Assembly: GCF_958979055.1 (NCBI RefSeq)
Contig: NC_084897.1
Span: 26,271,628 to 26,335,627 of the forward strand
Length of the DNA stretch: 64,000 nucleotides
Direction of reading: 5' to 3'
DNA from: Alnus glutinosa
Lineage: Eukaryota; Streptophyta; Magnoliopsida; Fagales; Betulaceae
A program made the translations under genes and the position numbers. Of this stretch, positions 36,501 to 48,415 are shown piece by piece. The notes under the pieces were generated by a model. That model searched no databases. It worked only from the letters and a program-made list of their open reading frames with translations, and was not told the DNA's origin. The first letter of the stretch is position 1. Every line of letters starts with the position of its first letter.

Positions 36501-39500
36501 GATTGGCATGCATGCCTGAATAATAAAGTTGGTTTTAAGGTGAGATTTTCAAAACTTATTGCCAATTGTGGTTAATTGTTCGGGTTGCTTGAGATCCATA
36601 CAGCTGCCTGTGTACTGCATGGGACCGCTCAAAATGTTATTCCAGAATACTATTTGGCACTGCTAAACATTGTATAGGGAGAGTAAAAATTATTAACATT
36701 AGAGACAATTATCATTCATCACTGATGGAAGGTTAAAAAATATCTATATTATGCCCATTGCTTCAGAAGCTTATATTAAGGATGCGAAAAGCATATAAGA
36801 GAAAAATGATAAAATGAGTGGGACCAACAGTAACTTGATGATGAATATCATTAAATCAATCACGGTTTTCTATGGGCGGTTCAGGATATACTTCCATATT
36901 AGGCTGGGACATCATGGAATGCTCTGACTTCTGCCTGAAAATTGTTTGTCATGTTTCTAGACTTGCTGCAAAAATAAAGTTTAAAATTGGGACACAATTT
37001 TCTCCAAATTGGGTTGGAGGAACTTTTTTCAATCTAGTCTATAAAATTGTCATGCGTTCCTTGAACTTTTTTTTTCAATGAATATGTGAGAAGCTCGTGC
37101 TTTTTTAATAAAATTAACCGAGTTGGAGGAAATTCTATTAAAAAAAAAATGTGCTTCTCACATGCTATTAAGAAACATGTGCTTCTTACATTTTAAGGGA
37201 CACATGACAATTTTATATACTAAGTTGGAAGAAATTTCTTCAACCCAATTTGGAGGAAAAATTTCATCCTTAACATTGTGGTGTATAAGGGAGAAGCAGC
37301 AGGGCAGGGCTTGATCCATCCACCAACCCTAAAATTTTTTGATTCATTCTCTACTTTTCAATTTCACCACACAACCCATAAGTATATTGTTAATGATTTC
37401 TTTCCTCAGTGTCGTACTTTTGACTTTGTGCTTGCTTCTGTGAGTGTGCGTGCTTTTGATTCTTTCTTATTCCTTCTGTACGTAATATAACAGCCATCAT
37501 TGCCCCCCCTCTCTTTGTGCTTGCCTATCTTTCATGGTATAACAGGGTTTTGCTGTACCAAAGGAATCTCAGAATAAGGTTGCAGAGTTCACATTCCACG
37601 GGACCCCAGTGCAGCTTAGGCATGGGGATGTTGTTATAGCTGCTATCACTAGTTGCACAAATACCTCAAATCCTAGTGTAATGCTTGGAGCTGCACTAGT
37701 TGCGAAGAAAGCCTGTGAACTTGGATTGGAGGTTAGATGTCTCTGTTTTTTGGTACCTCTTCATTTTTTTTCTATTCTAATTGTTCTGATAAGTGATGAG
37801 CAAAGTAAGTATGCAAGCTCCAATAAGAAGATCAGTCTCTAGAGATACCATGATGTTGCAGTTAATAAGTTTTGTGCTAGATGAATTGCATTAGCAAGCA
37901 CTCGTGTGGGACAGTCTAAGCTATGCTAAAAGAAACCATACATCTATTTGGACTACCATGTGACTAATGATGTTGGTTGGAATATTGGTTTTGTCTGTTT
38001 TGTTGTTCTATCTTATACATGAAGTTTTGCAATTAAGATAATTTTGAGAAATTGTTGAAGGAAACGTTAAGTGTTCTTATTCTCAATTGTTTTGAACTTT
38101 TACATATGGGGATATATCTTTTATCAGGTGAAGCCATGGATTAAGACCAGTCTTGCTCCAGGTTCTGGTGTTGTAACCAAATACTTGCAAACAAGGTACT
38201 TTTTGCGGATCTAAAATACCATATTCAGACTACATAAGCAAGCGTATGCGTAATTCCTGAGTCATTTTGTGTCTGCAGTGACTTGCAGAAGTACTTGAAT
38301 CAGCTAGGGTTTCATATAGTTGGGTATGGTTGCACAACCTGCATTGGGAATTCAGGAGATCTTGATGAGGCTGTGGCATCAGCAATTACAGATAACGGTA
38401 GACACTTTCTTATACTTGGTGCTTGTTTGGATGCTATTCATGAGAGTTTTCGGAGTAATGGTTTCTGATCTTGTGCATATTTCCAGATATTGTAGCTGCA
38501 GCTGTATTGTCTGGAAATAGGAATTTTGAGGGCCGTGTGCATCCCTTAACAAGGGCCAATTATCTTGCTTCTCCTCCCCTTGTGGTTGCCTATGCTCTTG
38601 CTGGGACGGTATGTTGCTTTTATCGTTGCAAACACATGCACTTGGGAAGCATATCTCTCATTTAGGGGCACTTGTGCAGGTAAATATTGACTTTGAAACA
38701 GAACCAATTGGGTTGGGGAAAGATGGAAAGAAGATATTTTTCAGGGACATTTGGCCATCAAATGAAGAAGTAGCACATGTGAGCTGCTCAACCTGATTTA
38801 GTATGCATTTTGCATTCAGATTAAAAGGTTTTAAACGTTCTCATTTTTCTTCTTTCTTTTAGGTTGTGCAATCAAGTGTGCTGCCTGATATGTTTAGGGC
38901 TACGTATGAAGCAATCACCAAGGGAAATCCAATGTGGAATCAATTATCTGTACCTTCGGGCACTCTCTATGCCTGGGACCCAACATCAACTTACATACAT
39001 GATCCCCCCTATTTTAAAGATATGAGCATGTCTCCTCCAGGCCTTCATGGAGTGAAGAATGCTTACTGCTTGCTCAACTTTGGTGATAGCATTACTACTG
39101 ATCACATCTCACCAGCTGGTAGCATCCACAAAGACAGTCCTGCAGCCAGATACCTTCTGGAACGTGGGGTTGACAGAAGAGACTTCAACTCTTATGGAAG
39201 TCGGCGTGGTAATGATGAGGTTATGGCGAGGGGCACTTTTGCCAATATTCGCATTGTCAACAAACTATTGCAAGGAGAAGTTGGACCAAAAACCATTCAT
39301 ATTCCCACTGGCGAGAAACTCTCTGTGTTTGATACTGCCATGGTAATTTCATCTGAACTCACCTTTGACATAGGGTTATTAGTAAGGATTTTTTTTTTTT
39401 TTTTTGATTAAGTCATTTGTAAGGATTTATCAATCTCTGATGCATGAATTAACATACTGAACAAGCATAAAACGATTAAAATCCTTAATGGTTGCCCTAT

Positions 39501-40375
39501 TTATGCTTCAATGGTGAGCCATCCAAACTCACCTAGATTTTGATATAGGTTAATCAGTTGTGATAATACCGGTTTATCAGAGACTCCTAGGTTAACAAGT
39601 GATGTTTATTTTAAGGATGATCTGGTTCATTGTATACAGTTTTACTTCATCATGTATTTCTGATTGTTCGCTCCATATGTCTGTAAACTTTGCTGGTCGA
39701 GTATTTACATGATGAAGTCCATAAACATATGCATTGGTTCTTTGATTCCTTTTATTGACAGAAATACAAGAGTGAAGGGCATGATACAATTATTTTAGCT
39801 GGTGCTGAGTATGGGAGTGGAAGTTCTCGCGATTGGGCTGCCAAGGGGCCAATGCTACTGGTACATCTTTCAAAGCATTTCAATCCATTCAATTTCCAGT
39901 TTGTTTTTGGGCTTTTGTGTAATGGCTTCGCATGGTAATTGGTTCTAGGGTGTGAAAGCAGTCATAGCAAAGAGCTTTGAGCGTATTCATCGCAGTAATT
40001 TGGTGGGCATGGGTATCATTCCACTATGTTTTAAGGCTGGGGAGGATGCTGAGACTCTCGGGTTGACTGGCCATGAACGATACAACATCGATCTTCCAAG
40101 CAGTGTGAATGAAATTAGACCTGGTCAAGATGTCACAGTGGTGACGGACAAAGGCAAATCATTCACATGTACACTTAGATTTGACACAGAGGTAACCGAT
40201 CAGACTCGGGCTTCTCCATTGAATCCGCCTTATCTCTGTTGAAAGCCAGTTGCTTAAAATCTCCCCTTCCAACCTGAAATTTTGGTTGCTTCCAATGCAG
40301 GTGGAGCTGGCTTATTTCAATCACGGAGGCATTTTACAATACGTCATCCGTAACTTGATCAATGCAAAACATTGA
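33531..40375 (+). CDS. ACO: Aconitate hydratase (aconitase), complete, 20 exons
   Basis: This enzyme interconverts citrate and isocitrate through cis-aconitate with a 4Fe-4S cluster. The exons are 33531-33534, 33690-33794, 34325-34485, 34584-34676, 34805-34990, 35161-35322, 35629-35773, 35888-36030, 36097-36153, 36280-36359, 36464-36539, 37546-37731, 38128-38195, 38279-38397, 38487-38608, 38680-38778, 38863-39342, 39762-39860, 39949-40191 and 40301-40375. They keep frame throughout and give 900 residues. The cluster ligands are C441 ([10 protein letters not shown]) and C507/C510 ([10 protein letters not shown]). The substrate-site motifs [14 protein letters not shown] and [13 protein letters not shown] and the C-terminal swivel domain are present. 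The start [15 protein letters not shown] has no obvious transit peptide, like cytosolic forms, though plant aconitases occur in both cytosol and mitochondria. The first exon carries only four coding bases. The intron after exon 9 uses a GC donor; the others are GT-AG. Confidence 0.97.
36996..37264. mobile_element. MITE in aconitase intron 11
   Basis: An element of about 269 bases whose ends read AATTTTCTCCAAATTGGGTT and, inverted, AACCCAATTTGGAGGAAAAA. The core holds the ATGTGCTTCTCACATG words also seen at 46934-47153 and 48172-48415. It lies in the 1006-base intron between exons 11 and 12 and accounts for much of that intron's length. Confidence 0.72.
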
Positions 40376-40860
40376 ATCAGCCAAGTCAATTAGCAAGGCA
40401 GCTAGTCAATTTCCGATTATTTTGCTGTCGAAATAATCCATGTGAGTTGGGAAACATTGGACATTGTTACAGTTTTGGAGCACAACCCAGCTATCTTATG
40501 AATAAACGGATGGAAGCTGGTGGATGTAGTGGAAATATCCAAGTGTTTGACACGATTGTGTCGTTTCCGATATAAAACTCTCATTACTACTAAGCCAGTG
40601 TTGACTTCATGGTCTTCCATTATTTAGTTTGACGGATTCAGGATTCCAAATATTTTATTGTTTGCATGAATCCTCATAGCCTGTTACTGCAATGCATTAT
40701 GCACCATTGTCTTCGACGGATTTCGATCATCACTGTAACCCAAGTCGATCTTTTCGTCAAAAGCATGTTTCACTATATATGCAAAATCCTATCTGATTTC
40801 GATGTTTATTATATTTAACCGAAGGTTGTCCATTCGGACTTAAAAGAAAAAGAAAAAGAA
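40376..40860 (+). other. 3' UTR of aconitase gene
   Basis: Sequence after the stop contains AATAAA at about 40500-40505, a candidate polyadenylation signal. From about 40840 an AAAGA repeat marks the change to other sequence. Confidence 0.5.
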
Positions 40861-40889
40861 AAGAAAAAACATAGGTCCGTCCTTCCAGC

Positions 40890-41335
40890 TTGGCGAATTT
40901 AAACCTGGCTGGCCCTTGGCTCAGCTGCACCGCTTGGGGTGGCTCACCCGAGAAGCAACCTATTACAGCACGTGGCTGGAGCTATAGGAGCAAGAGAGTA
41001 CATAAGATAGAAGAAGGGGTTAGGTTTCCGGTGGAGCAAAGTAGACGGTTTGGATAATAAAACTTAAAATCCGGAGGCGGAGCGGCCAGCCAACGAGATG
41101 TTAGTGGCCAATAGCACAGTTAGCACCCTAGTTGATGGCATTCTTCTCTGCCACTGGCACTCGAGGGAACTACGGGGCACTCCATACGCAGCAAGCAAGT
41201 CTTAGGGATGAGACACCCGTAAAAGGGCCTCAATTCTCGCTAGGCGGTCGAACCAAGGACCTATGGAAGTTGGGGCTGCTCCATCCCTAGAGGCCTTATG
41301 GTAGCACCGACTTTTTTTCTTTCTTTCTAGGCTAT
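40890..41335. other. GC-richer non-coding block, possible organelle-derived insert
   Basis: About 450 bases of near-balanced composition (for example GGTGGCTCACCCGAGAAGCA and GCGGAGCGGCCAGCCAACGA) stand between AT-rich nuclear flanks. The change is abrupt at both sides: an AAAGA repeat on the left and a T/C run on the right at about 41313-41330. No reading frame or structural RNA was recognised. The composition and texture remind me of non-coding plant mitochondrial DNA, so a NUMT is the leading guess; I could not confirm it. Confidence 0.4.
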
Positions 41336-43184
41336 CCTGTTTGACCTGATTTGATTAGGTGTCATCGCGAACCTCCTTCAACTACTTGTCATTGCATTAA
41401 AGGTTTGTGGCATGATGTGTCTGATGCTGCACCATCTCTCCAAACAAACCTCATTCATCCACTAATTCATACCCCTCTTAGGACACTAGAAATTCTTTCA
41501 AACAATCGTCCTTGCAATTTTAACTGCTGCTCCAAAGGTAGATTAGGGTAGGATTGCATGAACCAGAGAGATGAAAGAAAGACAGTATATATTCATTATA
41601 TATTGTCTCTTGTCTTAATGGGGCATATTTCTTGTCATCAAATGTCCTATAAACCTTTCCATGAGATTTAAATACAAATACAAATTTCAATTTTTATTTT
41701 TTTTTATTACGTTGGTGGTCATAAACAAGAAGGGCCCTCAAAACAAAAATGTGAGCAAAGGAGTGGGAGTAGTACATCAGAATTTATGGCATGAAGGCAT
41801 CGAGCTCCGTGTAGAAGGTTACATATGAGACTTTAAGCCCCGTTAGGCTGGAGCTCTGCGTGAGACTTAAGAGTACAACAATGAGAGGAGAACACATTCA
41901 AACCTGCCCAACAAGACCAATCATCAACTTTTGAGTGTACAAAACAGGTGTATTCAATAAAGCGCATAAAAATAATGAAATCTGAAGTGAGCAATTTCAA
42001 GTTCAAGAACGTTACACCAAAAATATTAAAAGTAGGAAATAAATTTAAAAAGGGGATGATTAGTTCAACTGATAATTTCATTTACCAAGATTGCAACTCT
42101 AACATTGCGCAACAAGGATCCTCTCCATTTCATAGTCATGATTTAATGTCATTTTATCTGATATTGTAAATGATGCCATATCATTTATATTTTTTGAATG
42201 GCATGCCAACATATTTATCATGTGACATAATCTACACCGTTACATACAACATTAAATCATGACCATGAAATGACTCATTTTTAAGAGGATCTTATTCCGC
42301 ATAGCAAGACCATACCTACCTAACCCAACCAAGGTTTTTAGGGTTTTTTCTTCATTTATTTTGGCATACTTAAAACAAGAAATCAATCCAATAGTCTCCA
42401 GCATCAAAACTGCTCCACCAATGTTTGGAATGATATCAAATGCATTGCTAAATGTTTTCCAGTGCCCCAGATTTAACTATCCTCTCTTATTCATAAAAAA
42501 TAAAAAAAAAAATAAAAAAAAAAATAAAAAAAAGATTTAACTATCCTCTCATTTGCTTCAAAAAGGTCTAAAGGATCAGAAACTGCTGACTAGGCCTTTC
42601 GGTGTATAGGCTTCTAGAGGAATCAAAACCATACACGAAGAAAAAGCATCAAGCTTCGATATATTTTATTGAAGAGAATGTAGACTAGATCAATATTCGT
42701 TCCTGTTAGTTCAGTTGCAGCATTACTGATAATTCTATGAGTTAAAATTCAGAGTTTTCTTAGTCATCTAAATACAGTTTTTCCTGTCAAATCCTTATGG
42801 TCTCAATATCAATTTCGGCCACAAATTCTGTGGTTTGTGGAATCCATATTTGTAAAATTGCAACCATCAAGATCTTTACCATTCATAAAACCAGCCATCC
42901 ATTCTCAAATATCATGTTTCGTTTTCAATTTTGGGAAGAAATTGGAGGAAACTGTAGTTAAGCAAAGATAATAGGATATCCTAATAAATGGTGTCAACAT
43001 ATCTCCAAATGGATGTAGCACTCAATATCTTGATATTTTCCAAAATACGCTTGTCTAAACAGATCATGGAAACTAATATGTACTTCAACTCTAACAACCA
43101 CTTATTTGCTAATTGAAAATGAATACACTAATGATTTCTTAATCATCTATTCCGGGTATACATAATTACCTTTCACATAGTAGC
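41336..43184. other. Gene-free spacer and 3' flank of the prolyl hydroxylase gene
   Basis: It contains a MITE at 42115-42292, an A-rich simple repeat at about 42497-42533 and otherwise unremarkable AT-rich sequence. The 3' UTR of the minus-strand prolyl hydroxylase probably occupies the last few hundred bases. No gene was recognised. Confidence 0.5.
42115..42292. mobile_element. MITE family 2 (GGATCCTCTCCATTTCA ends)
   Basis: The element starts AGGATCCTCTCCATTTCATA, then GTCATGATTTAATGT, and ends with the inverted ACATTAAATCATGACCATGA, then AATGACTCATTTTTAAGAGGATCTT. The arms of about 40 bases have one short insertion on the right. Related copies lie at 47791-47973, and partial ones near 20985-21105 and 31024-31189. 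Confidence 0.72.
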
Positions 43185-46100
43185 TCAAACTTTGTAGTCG
43201 TTCACACGTATCCATTTAGTAGCTGACCACTTGTTCCCCTTAATCACGGGGCAACCACCTGAAGAAAACAGAAGAATTGAACTCATCATTAGTAATTGTA
43301 TGATGACTCACATAATGTGAATAATGAACTCTAAAAGGATCCAATTAAGAAGATGTTGTTTAGAAAATGCTAAACACAAGGGACATGTCACTCTTTCAAT
43401 AATGAAGGCATATTGGTCTGGAAATGACTGGAAACTGAACTAGCTGCTTTCAACATCTTAATGATTAACAATGATAACTAACCATGCAAACTTGATGGAT
43501 CTAGAGTGGCATCAGGCTTCATGCTCCAGAAAAGCAGAGCATCACCCATCTTTGGTTTCACAGAAAGTCCTTCTTTTCCACAATCAGATAGCTCATTCCA
43601 CCAAGGCACAGAGCTGATATTCCCCTTGGCCGAAGGAAACACTGTCTCGCCCCCTTCTTCGACATCTGAGCTGTACCATTATGGAAGAGAAAACTTTACT
43701 GAAAGAGAATATTTGGGCCTCCAACAAATGCATCAGAGTCAAGAGAATTTAGAAGGCAAAATGTTATGTCACTCACAGATACATAAGAACTGTAGCCATG
43801 CGCTGACCCCCATTTTTAGTGTTGAACTCATCATTGAAGTAGTCAAAATGAGGCTTATATTTTTGTCCAACTTCATAGTGGAGTACTTGAAGTCCTTCCC
43901 CGTTCTCTGTTTATGAACAGCTTATAACTTATACAACAACAAATAACAGATACAACCAAAAGCCACAGCCACGCTTTTTTTTTTTCCCTTCTATTCCCTC
44001 ATTCTTCCAAATAATTAATCGAGGATGAAGATTAACAGGCAACAATTGTGAGCACATGAACTTTCCTTCATTTCCTAAGAGGGACTTCCCAAATGCATTT
44101 CCAACTTTATCATCTTCAGATGGAAATATATAAAAGAATAATAATAAATAACTATTCCCAAATTTCTTCCTATCCAGGAGAAAAATCAAAAGCTAAATTT
44201 CTTCCGTGGAAAATGGTAATGCTAAGAGATTGAAATAATGAGAAAAACCAAATTACTGGATATTGGCGCCACTGGACAACAAGCCATAATGAAATAAGAT
44301 ATGTGCTTAAAAAAAAGTAACACTGAGAAAAAAAAATATATATATATATATCCTGGATTTACACAAAGGATGAAACTGAAACTTCCATTTTGAGCAAGAA
44401 AAAACATAAAGAAGCATAGGAGACCAAAAAATGCATACCCACAGGTATAAAGGTGAAATCAGCAATCTTCTTCTCAATGTTCCTAATAAATTTATCACGT
44501 CCTCTTGCCAGAAATGTTCCAGAGCTTGTACGAACCCTGCGTACAAAGGTAATCAATGGAATGAAGAGAAACACAGATGGCACAAACCCTGTTCCATCTT
44601 TGAGATTACACACAGATGGCACGAGAAAAGAGTGGAAAGAATTGTACACCTGCTATCTTTACTTTTTCCAGTTTCACTGTCCACAACTGTTGACTTTTGC
44701 ATGTGCGGCTTCGCAAGACTAATTAGATGGTCACATTCCTCCTTGGTCTGCCCAAATAGTTAAACCATATTCAGCATTTGCCAAATTTTAGGTTACACCA
44801 GATCAAATTTATCTAACAGAAAATGCAAATCAGGAGTATCCTAAGACCCCATCCAACATAATAAAGCACGTACTTCAACAAGAACTTGTTTTCTGGTTAT
44901 TCATATTAAATCAAATCACGAGATGGCATCACTCGAAGTAATCCTTTAGTCTAAATTGTTGACAGCGAAGGACCCTATCATTCAATTGTCCACTTGCACC
45001 CTATCTGGTAAAATCCTAATTCATTTTTTCCTTTCTTTCTTCTTCTTCTTCTTCTTCTTCTTCTTCTTTAGTTAAGTTAAAGTTACTTAAAGAAAAAAGT
45101 TAAGTTAAACTTAAACTTAAGAGAAGAATAAGTCTTCTTCTTCTTTTTTAATTGTACAACAAATTTTGTTAAACATCCTATTAATATTATAGTCTAGGAT
45201 TGCACTTATCAAAAATTATAATATAGGATTGCTGTTTGATTTTTTATTTTATTCATAAAAATTATCTATAAAAATAATTATGGCGGATGAAATGGTTGTT
45301 ACCATCCATTGAAGTATTGTTAATTTCTTCATGCTCATTCCAAGTTCAAAAAAGAATCCCCTAAAAGTCAAAACCGTATTTTCAGAATAAGATAGATAAA
45401 TTCATATTCTCATTAAACATTCTGATCAAACCATCAATGATTTCAAACAAATAGAAATGCATTATTACTCCCAAAAAACCTATAATATAGTAAAGACCCA
45501 GAGTTCCACCAAAGGATGATTATTTCATCCACAATATTCCTCAAGGGCTATGCATATCATTCAGATACAGTTTTCACCTTTGCTCATACCGAATTTCACA
45601 TATTCTTCCACACAACCCACATTAAAATCCGAAGATTAAATAGGTAAGACCCATTCTTAGTTGCCATTTTTTACTGCACTTCAAAATATGATTTTCTTCT
45701 TTCTTTTCCTGTCTCAGTATATTAAGCAGATGTTGCCAGCGAAGATCGCATACTTGAATGAATTTCTACTCACATGAAATTGCATATCCTACTTTGGTAT
45801 AATTAAGAGAAACTAAACAACATTAACAGTAAAAAATTTAGCAACACTAATGGCTGAATTCATCCTATCTATATAACAGCAAACAATTAAGCGACATTTG
45901 GAAGCTCCACATGAATTTAAAAAGAAGAAGGATAAAACAAAAAAGCTCACCAAGAAATTGTGGTAAACAAAAGCTCTAGGCTCCCACGAGATCAGCTCCA
46001 CCCATTGCTCTCCTCTCCCCTCATCTCCATCATTTCTACAAAACAAGAACCAAACAAATCACAATAATTCACCAACATCATACTTATCAAAAAAAAAAAA

Positions 46101-46346
46101 TTCACCAACATCATTGCGAAATAAGAATCGAAATCCAAAAAACACATACCTGTGTATAGTATTATGCACAATGGAGCTGAGATCGTTGGCCTTGGGCGAA
46201 TCGCCACCGGAAGTGCTGGGAATCGAGAGGATTCCGAGCGCGAGGAGGATGAGGATGACGAAGGTGAACATGATGAGCATGGTGAGGACCAGCGTCGAGG
46301 ACGACGATTTCCGAGCCGGTAAGCGCGAGTACCTGGGCTTCACCAT
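43185..46346 (-). CDS. Prolyl 4-hydroxylase, type II membrane protein
   Basis: This 2-oxoglutarate and Fe(II)-dependent enzyme hydroxylates proline in cell-wall proteins (extensins, AGPs) and peptide hormones in the ER and Golgi. Seven minus-strand exons, 46346-46150, 46035-45951, 44747-44650, 44536-44439, 43906-43777, 43670-43483 and 43258-43185, give 289 residues, the usual plant length. A single membrane anchor lies at about residues 18-41 after a basic N-terminus. The iron ligands are H179 and D181 (KPHFDYF) and H265 (LHGGCPV), and the 2-oxoglutarate lysine is K275 (GNKW). RTSSGTFLARGRD and VLMYLSDVEEGGETVF are family signatures. All introns are GT-AG. Upstream on the minus strand is an AAACCCTA telo-box-like motif (about 46395-46402) and a GA-rich leader. 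Confidence 0.96.
45041..45070. repeat. TTC microsatellite in prolyl hydroxylase intron 2
   Basis: About nine to ten TTC units lie in the 1203-base intron between exons 2 and 3. A simple repeat. Confidence 0.8.
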
Positions 46347-46933
46347 TGTTGTGGAGCTCCGATAATCCAATCGAATCGAATCAAATCAAATCGAAAACCC
46401 TAGAGATCAGTCTCGGAGAAGAAGAAGAACAGCAAGCAAGATCTGAAACTGTGAAAAAGAAACGAGCTCTACGCTCTTTTTTTTATTTCAAGCTTCAGCA
46501 CTGAAAGAAAGACAAAGTCTCTGTCTGACTTTGTGAGAGAGAAATCGAGATTCGAGAGAGTAGAAATTTCTACGTGATTTTTTAATGGAATTAGCAAAAC
46601 ATATAAGAAAATCACATGTATTTTTAATATATTGATTTGAAGAATTTTCTTCAGTTGGATTAATATATCTTTCATCTAATCTAGCAAATTATTTTTAAAT
46701 TTATTGATAGAAATTTTTATTTTTATTTTTAATTAAATCATTTATATAATAAATTGAGGAAAATTTTAAAGATGTTTAATATTGAAATGATAAAATATTA
46801 ATTAATTAATTAAGACACAAATAAAAATTATCCTAAAATAATCTAAAGAGTTTCAATCCAAATTATATAAATAATTTTCCTTTTGTTGCATTTACCCTAT
46901 TTCTCGTTAAGATTATTTATGTATTTTAAAATT

Positions 46934-47153
46934 GATAGAAATTTCTTACAAACTAATTTGTACGAAATTTCATACAACCCACATATAAGAGTGACGTATG
47001 TCTTAAACATATGAAAAGCACATGTTTTTTTTTATTAATGCTATTAAAAAGCATATGAGAAACACATGTTACTAAAAGAACATGTGCTTCTCACATGTCA
47101 ATGATGGACACATGTAAATTTTATATATGGGTTATTGTATGAAATTTCTGTCA
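46934..47153. mobile_element. MITE family 3 copy
   Basis: About 220 bases. The left end GATAGAAATTTCTTACAAAC is inverted at the right end as TGTATGAAATTTCTGTC. The interior carries ACCCACATATAAGAGTGACG and repeated ACATGTGCTTCTCACATG words. It is closely related to 48172-48415. Confidence 0.7.
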
Positions 47154-47439
47154 TTTTAAAATTCTTATCAAAATTCTAACCTTAGTATATGAGATCGACA
47201 TGCATGGGCCTTACACCTAATATGTCTTGTATAAACTTGTCGCACACCAAGGTAATGTACAAGAATCATTAGCTTAAATCTTTTTCTTTAAAGGCGGATG
47301 TAGTTAGGTGTTGAAAAAAGCTATGCTGTAGCTTTTTAATGGTCTAATTTATTTCTTTCATTTTCAAATAAAACTTGAAATTAAATATGGACATTTGAAA
47401 AAAGAAAATGATATTTGCACTTCAGGTGCACAACACCCA

Positions 47440-47530
47440 TTCACATGGGGGTGAGCCCCACACACTGGGACTCATCCCCATGTGAAGGGGTGTCGTGTCC
47501 CTGTCGTGCACTTAAAGTGCAAATAACAAG
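47440..47530. repeat. Short palindromic hairpin
   Basis: CACTTCAGGTGCACAACACC, then CATTCACATGGGG, is followed closely by the inverted CCCCATGTGAAGGGGTGTCG and CGTGCACTTAAAGTGC. The arms are about 35 bases around a central GCCCCACACACTGGGACTC. It may be a tiny MITE. Confidence 0.55.
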
Positions 47531-47790
47531 CATCTTTGAAAAAACTATAGCATAGGTGCTGTAATTTATATATATCACTAAAGCCTAATCCAATTACAAC
47601 ATATCTTTTTTAAAAATAAAAAGAAAAAGGGAAGAATTTAACATGCATTATTTATATGAATATATTGGTTGCACATGACAGACTAAGATTCTTTTTATTT
47701 TAAGTAAACTTTAATTGATTTATTTTATGATTCAGATTAAATTTTACATATTTAATTGTATATATGTTATCCTATGGGGAAAGTCGGACA

Positions 47791-47973
47791 GGGATCCTCT
47801 CCATTTCAAGTTATTTTATGGTTAAGATTGTATCATGTTACATCTAACAGTAAATAGGATGACATGTCATTTAAAAATTCTAAAAAACGTAACAACATGT
47901 ACACTATTAGATGTAACAAAATGAAATATTGACTATAAAATTACTTATCTCGTTAATCTGATTCTACCACGTG
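47791..47973. mobile_element. MITE family 2 copy
   Basis: It starts GGGATCCTCTCCATTTCAAG and then TTATTTTATGGTTAAGAT, with a diverged inverted right side (TGAAATATTGACTATAAAAT, then TACTTATCTC). The internal AACAACATGTACACTATTAG is shared in kind with 31024-31189. Confidence 0.6.
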
Positions 47974-48171
47974 GTGAATATATTGTTACGCCATTTAATC
48001 TAAACCACATCATTTAATATGTTGTCACATATATATTATTAGATTATTAAAATTTTATTTGAATTCTTGATCAGCAGGAATACATTTTTCATAAAATGGA
48101 GATAAGTCATTTCGTGGTCAATATTTTATTTCATTTAATCCAATAGTATATATGATGATATATGGTTAAAT

Positions 48172-48415
48172 GACAGAAATTTCATACAAACCGGTTTGTA
48201 TGAAAGTTTATACAACCCACATATAAGAGTGACATGTGTCATTTACGCATGTGAGAAGCACATGTTTTTTTTTATTAATGTTATAAAAAAAAACATATGA
48301 GAAGTACATACTATTAAAACAACATATATTTCTCACATGTCAAGAAACACGTGTCAATCTTATATATAGTTTGTATAAAATTTTCTACAAACTAATTTGT
48401 AGAATTTTTTTTGTC
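48172..48415. mobile_element. MITE family 3 copy
   Basis: About 244 bases starting GACAGAAATTTCATACAAAC and ending CTACAAACTAATTTGTAGAA, then TTTTTTTTGTC. Inside, CACATATAAGAGTGACATGT and AAGCACATG match 46934-47153. Each end is itself a small palindrome (AAACCGGTTTGT on the left, AAACTAATTTGT on the right). Confidence 0.72.
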
